Notes: generated by a model not told the origin, from the sequence alone. DNA of 64,000 nt from Ryuthela nishihirai (GCA_038380435.1 JAWZYU010000034.1:20005404-20069403); one strand, 5' to 3'. Numbered from the stretch's first letter, positions 36,161-46,646 are shown. Numbers and translations are program-made.

Positions 36161-36560
36161 TTTTACCTTAATTTATGCATTATTTACCCCAGGTCTCTTA
36201 CACCTGGGATTATTTTATTTAATATTTCTATACTTGTTTTACTCTGTTCCTATACACTTATTTTCTGTTGTTTTACCACTTTACAATGTTGAAAATGTAT
36301 TTTAACATTTGGTTACGGGGTTCTATGTCTTTTATCTTTTATATTGTCTTTTGTTTAGCGCATTATGGCCTTGTTGCCGATGCACCATTAAACCCCAAAC
36401 AACCAACTGATCGTGTAGGTGGAAGCAATATGTCCCTTTCAGTATTTTATCCTTTCCATTAGTACAACTATCTCAAGGCACAATATGACTGTGGTGAACC
36501 CACCATTGTCAAAGTTTTATTTTTTCTGTTACAAAAACATAGCAGCACTTTATAACCTAC

Positions 36561-36689
36561 CTCATCAATATTATAATCTGCTGGAAGTTTATTAAGGATA
36601 TCTTCAGCTAAGTCAAATATCATGTCTCCAGAAGACTGGGTACCTGCACCTGTAGATCTGGCTTGAGTTTGCAAAATACCATCTAATAA
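36561..36689 (-). CDS. Dynein heavy chain exon (window exon 6)
   Basis: Forty-three residues in phase 0 at both ends: LLDGILQTQARSTGAGTQSS, then GDMIFDLAEDILNKLPADYN and IDE. This is the start of the dynein C-terminal domain, following the conserved QETQQ of exon 5. Acceptor TTTATTCAG, donor GTAGGT. Confidence 0.96.
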
Positions 36690-36919
36690 CTGAATAAACA
36701 AAAATAATTTGGATTAACTACAAGATAAATATCTATATATGCGGTAAAAGACCAGTTATAGTATATGTGTGGGGCTAGGGGATGCAGATTATCTGAATTT
36801 TGCATACGTTTTAATATAATATTTAAATAACCAATGCAAAACATTACACTTGAATCTAACAAAATATATTTCTATTAGACTATGATAATATACTATAAAC
36901 GTCATGCATAAAGTATGTA

Positions 36920-37039
36920 TAGTCGCTCAAAAAAGTATCCGAACACTATGGTTGATATGTTACTACATTTTTTTCACTATGTTTTTTCTTCTGAATTTTG
37001 TAATCAACCATAGTGTTTGGATACTTTTTTGAGTGACTG
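36920..37039. mobile_element. Tc1/mariner-type MITE, 120 bp
   Basis: Long terminal inverted repeats starting TAGTCGCTCAAAAAAG on the left and CAGTCACTCAAAAAAG (inverse of the right end), continuing GTATCCRAACACTATGGTTG. The repeats take up most of the element. TA is duplicated at 36918-36919 and 37040-37041. No coding capacity. A half copy lies at 30236. Confidence 0.9.
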
Positions 37040-37041
37040 TA

Positions 37042-38124
37042 CAATGAAACCTTGATCTGAAATCCGAATAATTCACACTTTTTACAGGGCTTAGCGAATA
37101 CTTTGCAAAAGTGCCAGTTTTGTGAGTTTCCAGATGTTTGAATGACGGATAAACTGACTTTTATTGAAACTGACATTATATATATATATATGCAATTTAA
37201 TACTGTATTCTATTTGATACAAATTAATGCTATTCTAAATATCATAATTACCTTAGTTGATGATGCATAATTGTATTAGCTAACACATATAAATCTATTT
37301 ACTATGAGAAATTAACCATTGCCGAAGGTGGGTTTTGATTTTTGGACGTTAAATTACAGTATATGTTCTGTACTATATATAACAAATAATGAAAAGCGAG
37401 AAAACATTAGTAAAATATACATGAAATCTGAAGTGCTGTACATCTTTGCCGAATGCGAGTGGCAGATATGAATTTTACGGAATAAATGTTTTCAAGCATA
37501 CTTTGATATTCCTGCGAAGGGTCACAATCACTTGCAGTTTGCCTTATGGATAACCACGAAACTACTGAAGATTGGCTTTCACATCCAGAAGTAGTTCTCT
37601 TATTGTGCTTGGGCACACGGTACATATGAAAACGTTGGTGCAAAAAACATTGCACAAACACTATCATTAATGTTAGGTAACGGGAGAGCTGAAAATTGTG
37701 GAAAGCGGTCAGTAGATATAGGCTTGTAAATAGTAGCTAGCATATATTGAAACCTGTAATGATGCATAGAACTGACCTGGAAGGACCTCTCTTTCCATTC
37801 ATCTCCTATGGAAGGTAACAGAAAGGAAGGGCTGTCAGGTTTGGCTTACTGATATGCTCATTTAAGGACACTTTTTTAGCTGCTACCACTTTACTGAGGA
37901 GGGGATTACCTTTAAACCATCGCACTATCTAATAGTTTTAGACATGATTAAGGATTCTGAACTTGCTGCACTGGTGGGCTTCTACTAAAAGTATTCTCTA
38001 TCATTGTATTATTCATTTGTTTGTAGGTTTCAGGGTCAAATTGCACTGTTGAATAAGAAAATAGATAACACGTCTTTCAGCTCTGTGTGCTGTCTTACAA
38101 CTATCCCTAATGTCCTCTCTCGGT
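37042..38124. other. Intron sequence, nothing recognised
   Basis: Unremarkable AT-rich intron with a TA tract near 37175-37190. The minus-strand ORF at 37407-37667 has no motif. Confidence 0.55.
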
Positions 38125-38225
38125 ATTATAATTGACTCTGATCTTTAGAACTTTTGGATCGAAATTATTAGTCCTTTTGGCACTGATAGTTGTAATAGCA
38201 ATGGAGATCGTTTCTTACATATATT
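38125..38225 (+). mobile_element. RTE LINE endonuclease fragment
   Basis: Short match to the endonuclease-coding part of RTE around the GPFGIGSCNGNGQRLLQ segment (here decayed to PFGTDSCNSNGDRFLH). A second short RTE piece (TAGTTCTGCTAGAAATA...) lies at 38645-38676 inside a hairpin, so the two may be one copy split by the SINE at 38306. Confidence 0.6.
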
Positions 38226-38305
38226 TTTCATTGTGTGAGAACAATACAAATACCCAAATATAAATAATAGGTTCTCCTGATGGGCAACATACGAGATTCA
38301 TTATG

Positions 38306-38580
38306 GGTTGGGTTGTTTTACCTCTGAGCGGCACTTTTTTGCACACCATGGGCTAAATGGCCAGGTCACATGGACCCCGAAGGTTCAGAGAAGGTTGGGG
38401 GAGGGAACCCACTGGAACAGCTGTTGGGAGACAGATGGTAGCCTCCCGTCAAGGCCATCCAGCGTGTTCTTTAATGTGCACAGGGTATGGCTCTCCCGCA
38501 CACGGCGCCACGGCTTAACGTCCCATCCGACGGACGGCGGCCTTTTCAAGCCCATCGGTGTCCCCTACTGACCGTGGGCA
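38306..38580 (-). repeat. SINE-A copy, 5'-truncated, 13-bp TSD
   Basis: Minus strand. The tRNA-like head is missing; the element ends within the body (GACCGTGGGCA). GAGATTCATTATG is duplicated at 38293-38305 and 38581-38593, which shows that truncation occurred at insertion, as for LINE-driven retrotransposition. Confidence 0.94.
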
Positions 38581-38619
38581 GAGATTCATTATGTATTAAT
38601 GAATAATAAATTAGTTCTC

Positions 38620-38676
38620 TCGTGTATGATCTGATATTTCTAGCTAGTTCTGCTAGAAATATCAGATCATACACGA
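38620..38676. repeat. Hairpin, 25-bp perfect arms
   Basis: Arms 38620-38644 and 38652-38676, loop TAGTTCT. The right arm is RTE endonuclease-linker sequence; the left arm is an inverted copy of it. Confidence 0.95.
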
Positions 38677-38699
38677 TAGTTATGGTATATCTGATCATT

Positions 38700-39959
38700 A
38701 AATGGTTAAAAGTTAGCAAAATTACCTGGTTTAAAATTTACAACTGAAGTTTAAAAAATGTTGTGCAGAGACTAAGATAATTTCAGTAATTAATGTAGTT
38801 GTCAGTTCTCTGCCACTGTTAAGTGGATGGAACTCCATGTCAACCTATGGAAGACGTTTTGGAGGATCAGCTTTAAACCAATTTTTCAGAAAAAGTGCTA
38901 TGTATGACAGACACGAAATGACAAGTTTTGGAGAGAAAATGTTACTCTTACCGTACACTTTACTGAATTATTGAGCTGTTGGGTTGAAAAAAAAAATACA
39001 GTAAATTAGAGTAATGGACAAATGAAAAATTATTTTAAAAATTGTGAGAAAAGTGTGAAAATTAAAATCAGCAGGTAAAATGGTGTTTTTGGGGCTGGGA
39101 AAGAATAATATGCGATGGAAAGTTAGATTTTGAAGCAAAATTTGTGAATGAATAAATTTTCTTTAGTTCAATGAGGCTGAAGAGTTAAATGAGAAATTTA
39201 AACCATTTTAAAAAAAATGCATGCAAGTAGTGAAGAAAACAAATAAATTTAGGCGAAATCGCAGGGAAAAGCCAATTTTCACTGAATATAGGTTTTTCTT
39301 TTTGATTCATGGTTAAAGCAATTTAAGTGGTCCGCAATATGATAACATTTGCAAATTTCAGCATAATAGCCACTTGCTTTCCATCAAGTGTAATGGAATT
39401 ACACTTGATATGGAATTACTCCGATAGTTGCATTATTACAATTACCAAAACGATCTCCTTTGTCAAGATAGTAACAAATTATCGTAGTTATCATCACCTC
39501 AAGTATAAACAGCAATGAACACAATTGATTCTCTCTTACCAACATCTGTCAGAGGGTTCTCTAAGTGGGAACTTGATGCGATTTGCAAAAGCATCTGTCT
39601 ATGCTAGAATCTATTACGAAAAAGTCCCCATATTCTCCCTCTCGAGCCGCATGCAACAACGAGAAACAACTTTCAAGACGTACGGAGAGAGTAAACTTTT
39701 TTTTATCCACTCTTGTCCGATAATTCAAATATCCTAAAGTTTAAGGATTTTTATTCGCCACTAGTGAGAATTGTTTCACCTATCAGGTACCGAAAACAAG
39801 CACTCATGTTCTCTCCGAATTACAAGCAACTTTCAAAAATGTACAGAAAAAAAAGGGAGGTTTTTGCTGCTGTTGTCACATAATTTAAATATCTTATAAT
39901 TCTGCCATATTCTGTACAGCCCCTTTGACTACTCATGTAAAAAACTTGACCTGGAACAG
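38700..39959. other. Intron sequence with one small hairpin
   Basis: No gene or known element recognised. A hairpin with 12-bp perfect arms and a 3-nt loop occurs at 39383-39409. The two short ORFs (39327-39518, 39525-39737) lack motifs. Confidence 0.55.
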
Positions 39960-40430
39960 AAAGCAGGCTGATACCACTACAGTTATCACAAGACCTGCGA
40001 TCTCCTTTTTTTAAAGAAAAATAGGGATAATAATAGCTTTGGTAAAATCTTTAAAAACAATGCCTTTATCGTAAAAGATATTCAAAATTTCAGTCATTAA
40101 ACTAAAACATTCCCAAACTAAGCATTTCAGCACTAATTCCATCCTGGGGATTTATATAGTTTAAGTTTAGAAATAGCTGAAATAACTTCAAACTGTGATA
40201 TAGGGTCAACATTTAAAGCCACCAATGTATCTATCATCATCATTACAAACAATGAAAGTAAAACTAACCACATTATTTAGAACATCACTGAAATACCCAG
40301 CCACCTATCCAGGACTTAATCCTCACTTTCTATAATCTTAACTTCTTTATCCTTCAATCCTTGTATACCTGCCCGTTTTTTACCACATAAAACATTAACT
40401 ATCTATCTATATGTAGCTCTGCTACATACT
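39960..40430 (-). mobile_element. RTE LINE fragment (linker to RT)
   Basis: Minus strand, matching 56180-56640 of the better RTE copy: GATAATAATAGCTTTGGTAA, CCTGGGGATTTATATAGTTT, AACATTAACTATCTATC. Ends next to the plus-strand RTE copy that starts near 40440. The two overlap in the element region they cover, so they are separate insertions or a rearranged pair. Confidence 0.82.
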
Positions 40431-40692
40431 TAAGTATACGTAGGTTTCATCAGATAGGCTACATAACAATATGATTGATTATATATTAATTAACAGCAGA
40501 TTTGCTAGTTCTGTTAGTAATACCAGATCATATAGGGGAGATGAAATTGGATCTGACGATTACCTTGATAAAAGTGTATTGCAATGTAAACTTAAGAAGT
40601 GTTGTGCTAAGTTAAAAAAAGTTACCTTTAACACTGAAACTTTGAATGAGCCAGTTATAGCTAAAGCTTACCATGATAGATGACTTAGTCAT

Positions 40693-40728
40693 TATGGCAA
40701 TCATAGTTTGCTTACTATGATTGCCATA
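40693..40728. repeat. Hairpin inside the RTE copy, 14-bp arms
   Basis: Arms 40693-40706 and 40715-40728, loop TTTGCTTA. In the other RTE copies this position reads straight from the TTTGCTTACTA segment into CTGAAGTTGAGG; the right arm is an added inverted copy of the left. Confidence 0.9.
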
Positions 40729-41454
40729 GCTGAAGCTGAGGAAATATGGTGCATTTTTAAACGGGCTTTTCTTGAAACTAACAGTATTGTTTTAGGAAAA
40801 AAGGAGCAGAGGAGGCAGAATTATTTGAGTGATACGGCCCTTAAGCTCATTTCAGAAAGAAAGAACTGCAGGAATGTCCTTAATTAATACCCTACTAGTC
40901 CCAATAGAAAGCATTACAGAGAGCTTAATAAACGTGTAAAGGATCAGTTAGTTGCTGATAAGTACCTTTGGCTTGATAGGTTGGCTGAGAAAGTCGAAGA
41001 AGCAGTTAGACAGCACAAACAACAGAGAGCTGTACACAAGGTGAGAAATCTGTCATGGCCAGATGGGCTGAGGATTTCAGTGATGTTCTAAAACATGTGA
41101 TTAGTTCGACTCACATTGTTTTTCATGATAATAGATGCATTCTTGGCTTTAATGTTGGTCCTATATCACAGTCTGAAGTTCTTTTTGCTATTTCTAAACT
41201 GAACTGCATAAATCCCCATGTGTAGATGAAATTGCTACTGAAATGCTTAGAGCCGGGAATGTTTCTGTTACCACATAGCAGACTGAAATTTTGAATATCT
41301 TTAATGATAAAGGCATGGTTACTAAGGAATTTACCAAAGCTATTATTATCCCTATTTTTGAAAAAGGTGATCGCAGATCTTGTTCTGTCCCAGGTAAAGT
41401 TTTTGGCATGATTGTGATTATAGTATTAATAATCTAGTTGATAGACAATTGAAT

Positions 41455-42065
41455 GATGAGCAGTGTTGTAGCAGTGTGGAGCAGTATGTTCAAAGGTAGT
41501 AGTAGATGATGTGTTGATAAAAAATTTTCACATAAGGCAGGTTCTTTAGAAATGTTTAGAGTTTCAGAAACCTTCGTTTCTAGCTTTCTAGATTTTAAAA
41601 AGGATTTTGACTATGTTGACCATAATAATTTGTGGTTGATCATGAGATCTTATGGCACACGAGACAAATTGGTTAACATAACTGAAGTTCTATAATAACA
41701 TTGAGTCATTGAACGATGAGCAGTGTTGTAGCAGTGTGGAGCAGTATGTTCAAAGGTAGTAGTAGATGATGTGTTGATAAAAAATTTTCACATAAGGCAG
41801 GTTCTTAAGGCAGTCTTCTGTGAGAGTTGGTAATGTTTGTAGCAATTGGTTTAGCATCTGCTAACCAATTGCTACAAACATTACCAACTCTCACAGAAGT
41901 TGGTAATGTTTGTAGCAATTGGTTTAGCATTGTAGCAGTGTGGAGCAGTATGTTCAAAGGTAGTAGTAGATGATGTGTTGATAAAAAATTTTCACATAAG
42001 GCAGGTTCATAAGGCAGTCTTCTGTGAGAGTTGGTAATGTTTGTAGCAATTGGTTTAGCATCTGC
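41455..42065 (+). repeat. Local duplication/inversion cluster inside the RTE copy
   Basis: Block A (about 90 bp, starting GATGAGCAGTGTTGTAGCAG) occurs at 41455-41545, 41715-41805 and, without its first bases, 41930-42008. Block B (about 55 bp, AAGGCAGTCTTCTGTGAGAG onward) occurs at 41808-41862 and 42010-42065. An inverted 37-bp copy lies at 41863-41899 (perfect match to 41815-41851), followed by another direct partial copy at 41898-41928. The copies are almost identical, so the events are recent. Confidence 0.92.
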
Positions 42066-42944
42066 TACAAGCTTTACCATCTTGTTCGACAAGGATGCAT
42101 ATTGTCTCCTTTGCTCTTTATTTTGGTTATTGATTGTGTTATGCTAAATTCAATGCAAGGGAAAGATTTGGGGCTTAAATGGTCTAGAGATCTGAAAATG
42201 TCTGATTAAGGTTATTCTGATGATTTGACCCTTTTTGCAAATAATGTTGATGAGATGAACTGTTTCATTAGAGCTGTTGATGAGACTGGTAGTAGAGTAG
42301 GTTTGGTTATAAACAGAGAGAAAACTAAAGTGATGGAAATTGGTCAGGCAGGTTGTGGTTCAGTTAATCTGAATAGTTGCACTCTTGAGGTGTCTATATT
42401 TAATCACCTCGGAGCTATGTAACTGATACTGATAACGTGCGTCATGAGGTAAACAGATGAATGGGAACTTCTTCTGGGACTTTTAAGAATCTAAGGAGAG
42501 TATGGAGAAATAGGCAGACAAGATAACAGGAAACTTGATGCTTTTGATTCTAGATGCTTACCGAGTATCTTGCGCATTAGGTGGTTCAACTTTTAAGTAA
42601 TGATGAGGTTAAGGAAAACTGTTGGCAACCTGATTTGAGCAGTATGTTGTGCAGAGGAGACTCCTTTGGTCTGGTCATGTTGCCAATTACAGATTAGCGA
42701 ATATGGTTATAACAGTGTGCCTAAAGGTCTCAGAAAGAGAGGTAGACCTAGGATGAGGTGGGAAGAAAATGTCAAACTGGTCCTGGTTTGAATACAGTGG
42801 CCAGATGCAATAGCTCAGGACAGATGTGTTTGGAGAACTAAATTGCATAATCTGGTTGGATCTCCGTAGCTCATAGCTGCTTGATGATGATGATATTACT
42901 TTATATATTATTTTTTTACATTATTACACTTTTGTGTATTTATT

Positions 42945-43105
42945 TTCCCACATATAAATAAAATAAATACCCCCTCAAGCAGCTGCTTGCCACAGAGGTC
43001 TGACAGGAGCCTGTCAGTTTATATGCCATAGTAGAAGGTCTGTGAGGATGGCAGGACCTCAGCAGAAAAACAACACATACATCCATGCCTTACCCGGGGA
43101 CTCCT
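42945..43105 (-). repeat. SINE-B copy (second SINE family), body and tail
   Basis: Minus strand. Shares with 47684-47880 the B-box-side segment AAGGCATGGATG, the GTTGTTTTTCTGCTGAGG stretch and CCTGTCAG. It ends, in reverse, with CAGCTGCTTGAGGGGGTATT and TTTATTTTATTT. A 45-bp tail fragment of the same family is at 15733-15778. Lies next to dynein exon 5. Confidence 0.7.
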
Positions 43106-43273
43106 TTTCACACTCTGTTTTGACATATCTGTGGCATCTCGAACATTCTTATTCCACAGCAAATGTGATGAAATATTATGAATAATATAATAACAATGTA
43201 AACTATACAGCAATATTTATGAAATAAATCTCGTAAATAATTATTGTTTCTGAGTTTTCATTAAAAAACAAAC

Positions 43274-43424
43274 CTGTTGGGTTTCTTGGTTGTCTTTTGT
43301 AATGTCAGCATTTTCGTGCAGACCAAAGACTTCAGGATGTGGATTAATAGGCAAATTGTGCAGGTACTCAATATATGTTTCATAATCACCAGTAGGGGAA
43401 TAATAAATACCGCTCTCTGAAAAT
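43274..43424 (-). CDS. Dynein heavy chain exon (window exon 5)
   Basis: One base completes the Lys codon split with exon 4, then 50 residues follow: FSESGIYYSPTGDYETYIEY, then LHNLPINPHPEVFGLHENAD and ITKDNQETQQ. HPEVFGLHENADIT is diagnostic of dynein heavy chains. Acceptor ATTCCAG, donor GTTTGT (weaker than consensus). Phase 0 at its end. Confidence 0.97.
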
Positions 43425-43429
43425 CTGGA

Positions 43430-44928
43430 ATTATGTAAAGAGCTTATATTTAATGAATAAAAGATTAGAAAAGGTTCTTTTAATATGTGGTATGTAGAAA
43501 AAAATGAAGCATTATATTGTTAAGTAATCAGATAAATGATGAAATAATAGCAGAAATCTTATAAAACAGCTAAATAAGTTCTATAACTTCCTGAAACAGA
43601 AGTAAAACATTATCGATTTCAGTAATTTTAAGAACTCTTTTAATTCGTGTGCTGCATGAGGATTTTGCTTGCTTGTTTGTTTGTGTGCATGCGTATGTAC
43701 GCACGTATGTATGTATGTAAATGGTACCTATGGATTAATGAAGAAAATGTGTACAGAATTCTAATGCGATTATTTATCGAACAAAAAACTTTAGCAATTT
43801 AAATTTCAAATACTTTCATCTAGACCTTTCCGGTGTTTCTTCTGAACAAAAATAGAATCAAAAAATCTGTAATGGATAGTTGTATCCTTCACAGGAATTA
43901 ATCTGGTGTAAAAGAGGCTAAATAATAAGAGTAGAAGAAATGTGGAATTTCAGGAGATGGTTATAAGAGGAGACCTACCATACAACATTCACGAACATAT
44001 GACAGCCTTTAATCAGGACCATGAAAAGTATCTTTCGATTTTTTTTCTCCTACCTAAGAAATAATGATTTAACGTCCCATCCAACAATTAGCTACCCTTC
44101 AAAATACATTCATAGGTGTTCTGGATTACGCTGAGAGTGAGTACAAACAAATAAAATCTAGGTATTCGCAGAGTTGGAACCAAACCTTTGACGATCAGAT
44201 GGTTGTGTTACAGGCTGATTTGCATATCGTGCAACATGCATGCGAGATATGTAAATCAATCGATTGATGTCCTTCCTTGATCACCGCCATCGTTTCTCCC
44301 TTCCTACCCATCGTCATGTTTACAGTTGGTTTGATGATGACATTCACAACAAGAGAAAAATCTGCTCCTTGCTGAACACAACAATATTCCCACCCATATT
44401 CTAATAAGGTACCTTCAGGAGATGATGAAGGTGGATAACAGTGTCCCTTAGCAACTTTCGCATGGAAATAACGTCACAAGAGCGACGCAATACTTCACAA
44501 AAATAATGGCAAGAAAGAAACATATCTCGAAATTAAAGCTTTAGTAGCTAAACCAGGAAACGCTTCGCATCGACAACAAAGGAGCGAAATCTGGACATTG
44601 GTAGAGGAAAAACATGTGACAATTTATGAGGTCCAACTGCCGTTCAAAATGACCCCTGAAATAGGACGCCGAGAAATGAAATTGCTCGTTCTAAATATTC
44701 GCACAGTTCAAAGCATGTTAATTAAACTATACAGCAATGTAAAAATATCACGCGACTGCTCACATATATAACAAAATAAGTTGGCACAGTTAGACGAAGT
44801 TTGCAGAAGCTCATCAGTAGCAGTTGCAGAGCTGTGTGAGTGAATCAATGGGGACGTCAGGTAGCGTTAGTCATTGGGAGGCCCAGATACCATGATCCTC
44901 AACGAAGTCTGAAACCCTCCTTAAAGGC
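43430..44928. other. Intron sequence, nothing recognised
   Basis: 1.5 kb of intron 5' of exon 5. A GTATGTAT-type simple tract at 43680-43712. No ORF above 60 codons with motifs. Confidence 0.55.
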
Positions 44929-45338
44929 CGCACCACACGGACCAATTTTCCTACACGCCAATACCTAAGTGGCTCATACCAACTGTTCCTAATCCCCTTT
45001 AATGAACTTTACACTGGGGTCGGCATCGCGACTTGGGGAAATTTGGCATTCCGTGCCTGTTGGAATTCCAGCGACAATCAACCCTCTCCACCCGTCTCTT
45101 CCATAGCCTTGAGGGGTGTTTGAGGGTTGAAGAAGAACCACGTGGTGTCTTTTGGTAATATGCACATGTGCAATGAGGAGATACTGGAAAGGCGCAAAGA
45201 CTCCGGTGTATCAATTAACCGTGAATCGCAAATCAATTAATGTTCACACGCTTAAGCCAGCAAATAGGGTGGGGTTGGTGATTAGCATTGGCGTCTTGTG
45301 AGGGAAAACGTATACGTGTGGAGCGGGCTTTAGTCGAC
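44929..45338. mobile_element. Possible MITE with CCGCNCCACACG ends
   Basis: Left end TTAAAGGCCGCACCACACG and the inverse of the right end CTAAAGCCCGCTCCACACG match at about 15 of 19 positions over a 410-bp interval. The target duplication is unclear (TTA on the left, TAG on the right). The interior has no transposase. Confidence 0.45.
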
Positions 45339-45525
45339 GAGGAAACGATTCTCAATTAGTAAATATCTGCCCTGAGGAGCAAAGAAACTGAATCAAGTGC
45401 ACTGGTGTTTTGCCACAGCAATGGAAGACTTTTTATGCAGGGAAATAAAGGGACACTATTCTTGACTACAGGGTAGGCTAGTGAACCTCACTTTCAGCTC
45501 CCAAAACATGCTATTCCCATAACTT

Positions 45526-45782
45526 AGGGGGGCAGGGGGGGCTGAGTCGGTAGTGCACCAGGCTCATAATCTACAGTTCCCAGGTTCAAGTCTAAGCTGG
45601 GCTAATGTTGAGATTATCTTCTCAAAACTGCGGTCAATAGGGGAACCGATGGGCTTGGAAAGGCCGCCATGTACGAGAGAGCCATCCCTGTGCACATTAA
45701 AGAATATGCCAGATTGCTTGATGGGAGGCTACCATCTGTCTCCTAACAGCTGTCCAGTGGGTGCCCTCCCTCCAACCCCCTT
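45526..45782 (+). repeat. SINE-A copy, diverged, ending at a hairpin
   Basis: Plus-strand SINE-A with several deletions (about 255 bp up to CCCTCCAACCCCC). The normal 3' third is missing; instead a 22-bp-arm hairpin follows immediately (45783-45833). Confidence 0.85.
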
Positions 45783-45833
45783 TTATTATTTATAACACAC
45801 TTCATTACAAGTGAAGTGTGTTATAAATAATAA
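45783..45833. repeat. Hairpin, 22-bp perfect arms
   Basis: Arms 45783-45804 and 45812-45833, loop TTACAAG. After it the sequence reads AACCCACTGG, an inverse of CCAGTGGGT found just before the hairpin in the SINE, so the inversion may extend beyond the perfect arms. Confidence 0.93.
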
Positions 45834-46586
45834 CCCACTGGAGTATGACTCGTTTGCAGTTGTAATTTTCCATACAATATTTCACTCACGATATGCAAGT
45901 GTTCACAGTAAAATATTTTAACACAATTTTACCCATAGCGGAATCAATACGGTTTTCAAACACTTCATCAGTTAATTTCTGGCCAATAGCAAAGATTCAG
46001 TTATAATAAGTCAGAGAAATAATGTGGTTAAATTAGAAAACAGTGTCGTCTAATTAACATTCTTTCTAAAAATGAGACCTCGCAATTTTAAAATGTTGCT
46101 GATCATTCTCAGAATGTTCCAAAATTGATGACTGATGCTATCGAGTTTAGAGATACACCTGTGTGAACCGTTCATGAAGGGGGAAAAGGGGGTCAACCGA
46201 TAAAATTAGTAGCCCCATCCTAGGATGTCGAACTCTACACTGACAGTGGAAAACAAAGTTAGGGCACCACTGGGTGAAATGGGGGAAGTAAACAACACTG
46301 CAGAAAAAAATTTGTAGTCACGGCCCTTCAAGTTTCCAGCGAACACGCAGCGATGATGTCATTTCGGACACGGCCCTTCTAAAATGTAGGAAACCTAGCA
46401 ACAGAAAGCATCCAGCAAACACACAGGGGAAGGGGAAGGAACTTTTCCTCTCCCCTCCGTTACAGTAGTTTCTACTACTCCTGTATAATAGTAAGTCATC
46501 TCTACTATAAGAGTAATATTTGAAAAAAAAATTAAAAAAAAAACGTACTATGACAAAAATTTCCTAAGATGTTGTTGATTAATACT
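45834..46586. other. Intron sequence, nothing recognised
   Basis: AT-rich intron. CACGGCCCTT appears twice (about 46319 and 46369) with similar following sequence, a weak local duplication. No gene. Confidence 0.5.
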
Positions 46587-46646
46587 GTCATCTGTTACAC
46601 AACCACCATAATTACATTCACCAGTAAGATAGGTGAGAGCTTCTAA
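46587..46646 (-). pseudogene. Partial copy of dynein exon 4 in the downstream intron
   Basis: Matches 47300-47360 in the same orientation with three mismatches that I can count. It encodes LEALTYLTGECNYGG, then Cys in place of Arg, then VTDD. The Arg-to-Cys change is a CGT-to-TGT transition. Homology stops abruptly at both sides and the rest of the exon is missing. An AG lies just before the homology and a GT just after it, so cryptic splicing is conceivable. A dead fragment is more likely, because a stop codon follows about 13 codons later. Confidence 0.85.

Larger units (their letters stand above)
30528..36406 (+). mobile_element. I-type LINE, near-complete
   Basis: 5.88-kb non-LTR retrotransposon, antisense to the dynein gene in the intron between exons 6 and 7. 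Order: 5' UTR (30528-31192), ORF1 (31193-32461), ORF2 (32463-36160), 3' UTR ending ATTAAACCCCAAACAACCAA. CTGATCATGTA (30517-30527) and CTGATCGTGTA (36407-36417) look like an 11-bp target duplication with one mismatch. The domain order APE endonuclease, RT, RNase H, C-terminal CCHC and the CCHC-bearing ORF1 place it in the I/Jockey group, I-like by its RNase H. Only a few lesions, so recent. Confidence 0.94.
40440..42890 (+). mobile_element. RTE LINE copy, scrambled, with GAT tail
   Basis: Plus strand from endonuclease end (40470-40683: MIDYILINSRFASSVSNTRS) through linker, RT (42090-42180: SPLLFILVIDCVMLNSMQGK; 42225-42422) to the 3' region and a short (GAT)n tail at 42880-42892. Many stops and frameshifts. 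The RT region contains a duplicated and inverted stretch (41455-42065), described separately. Confidence 0.88.

Noticed and set aside
39960..40700. Twin-priming inversion joining 39960-40430 (minus) and 40440 onward (plus)
   Set aside because: The two pieces overlap in the element region they represent (both include the linker and start of RT), which twin priming does not produce.
41455..42065. CRISPR-like or satellite array
   Set aside because: Repeats are few, irregular, in both orientations and derived from RTE RT sequence. The organism is an animal.
43680..43712. Telomere-like or Z-DNA tract
   Set aside because: A short GTATGTAT simple repeat with no TTAGG-type unit; ordinary microsatellite.
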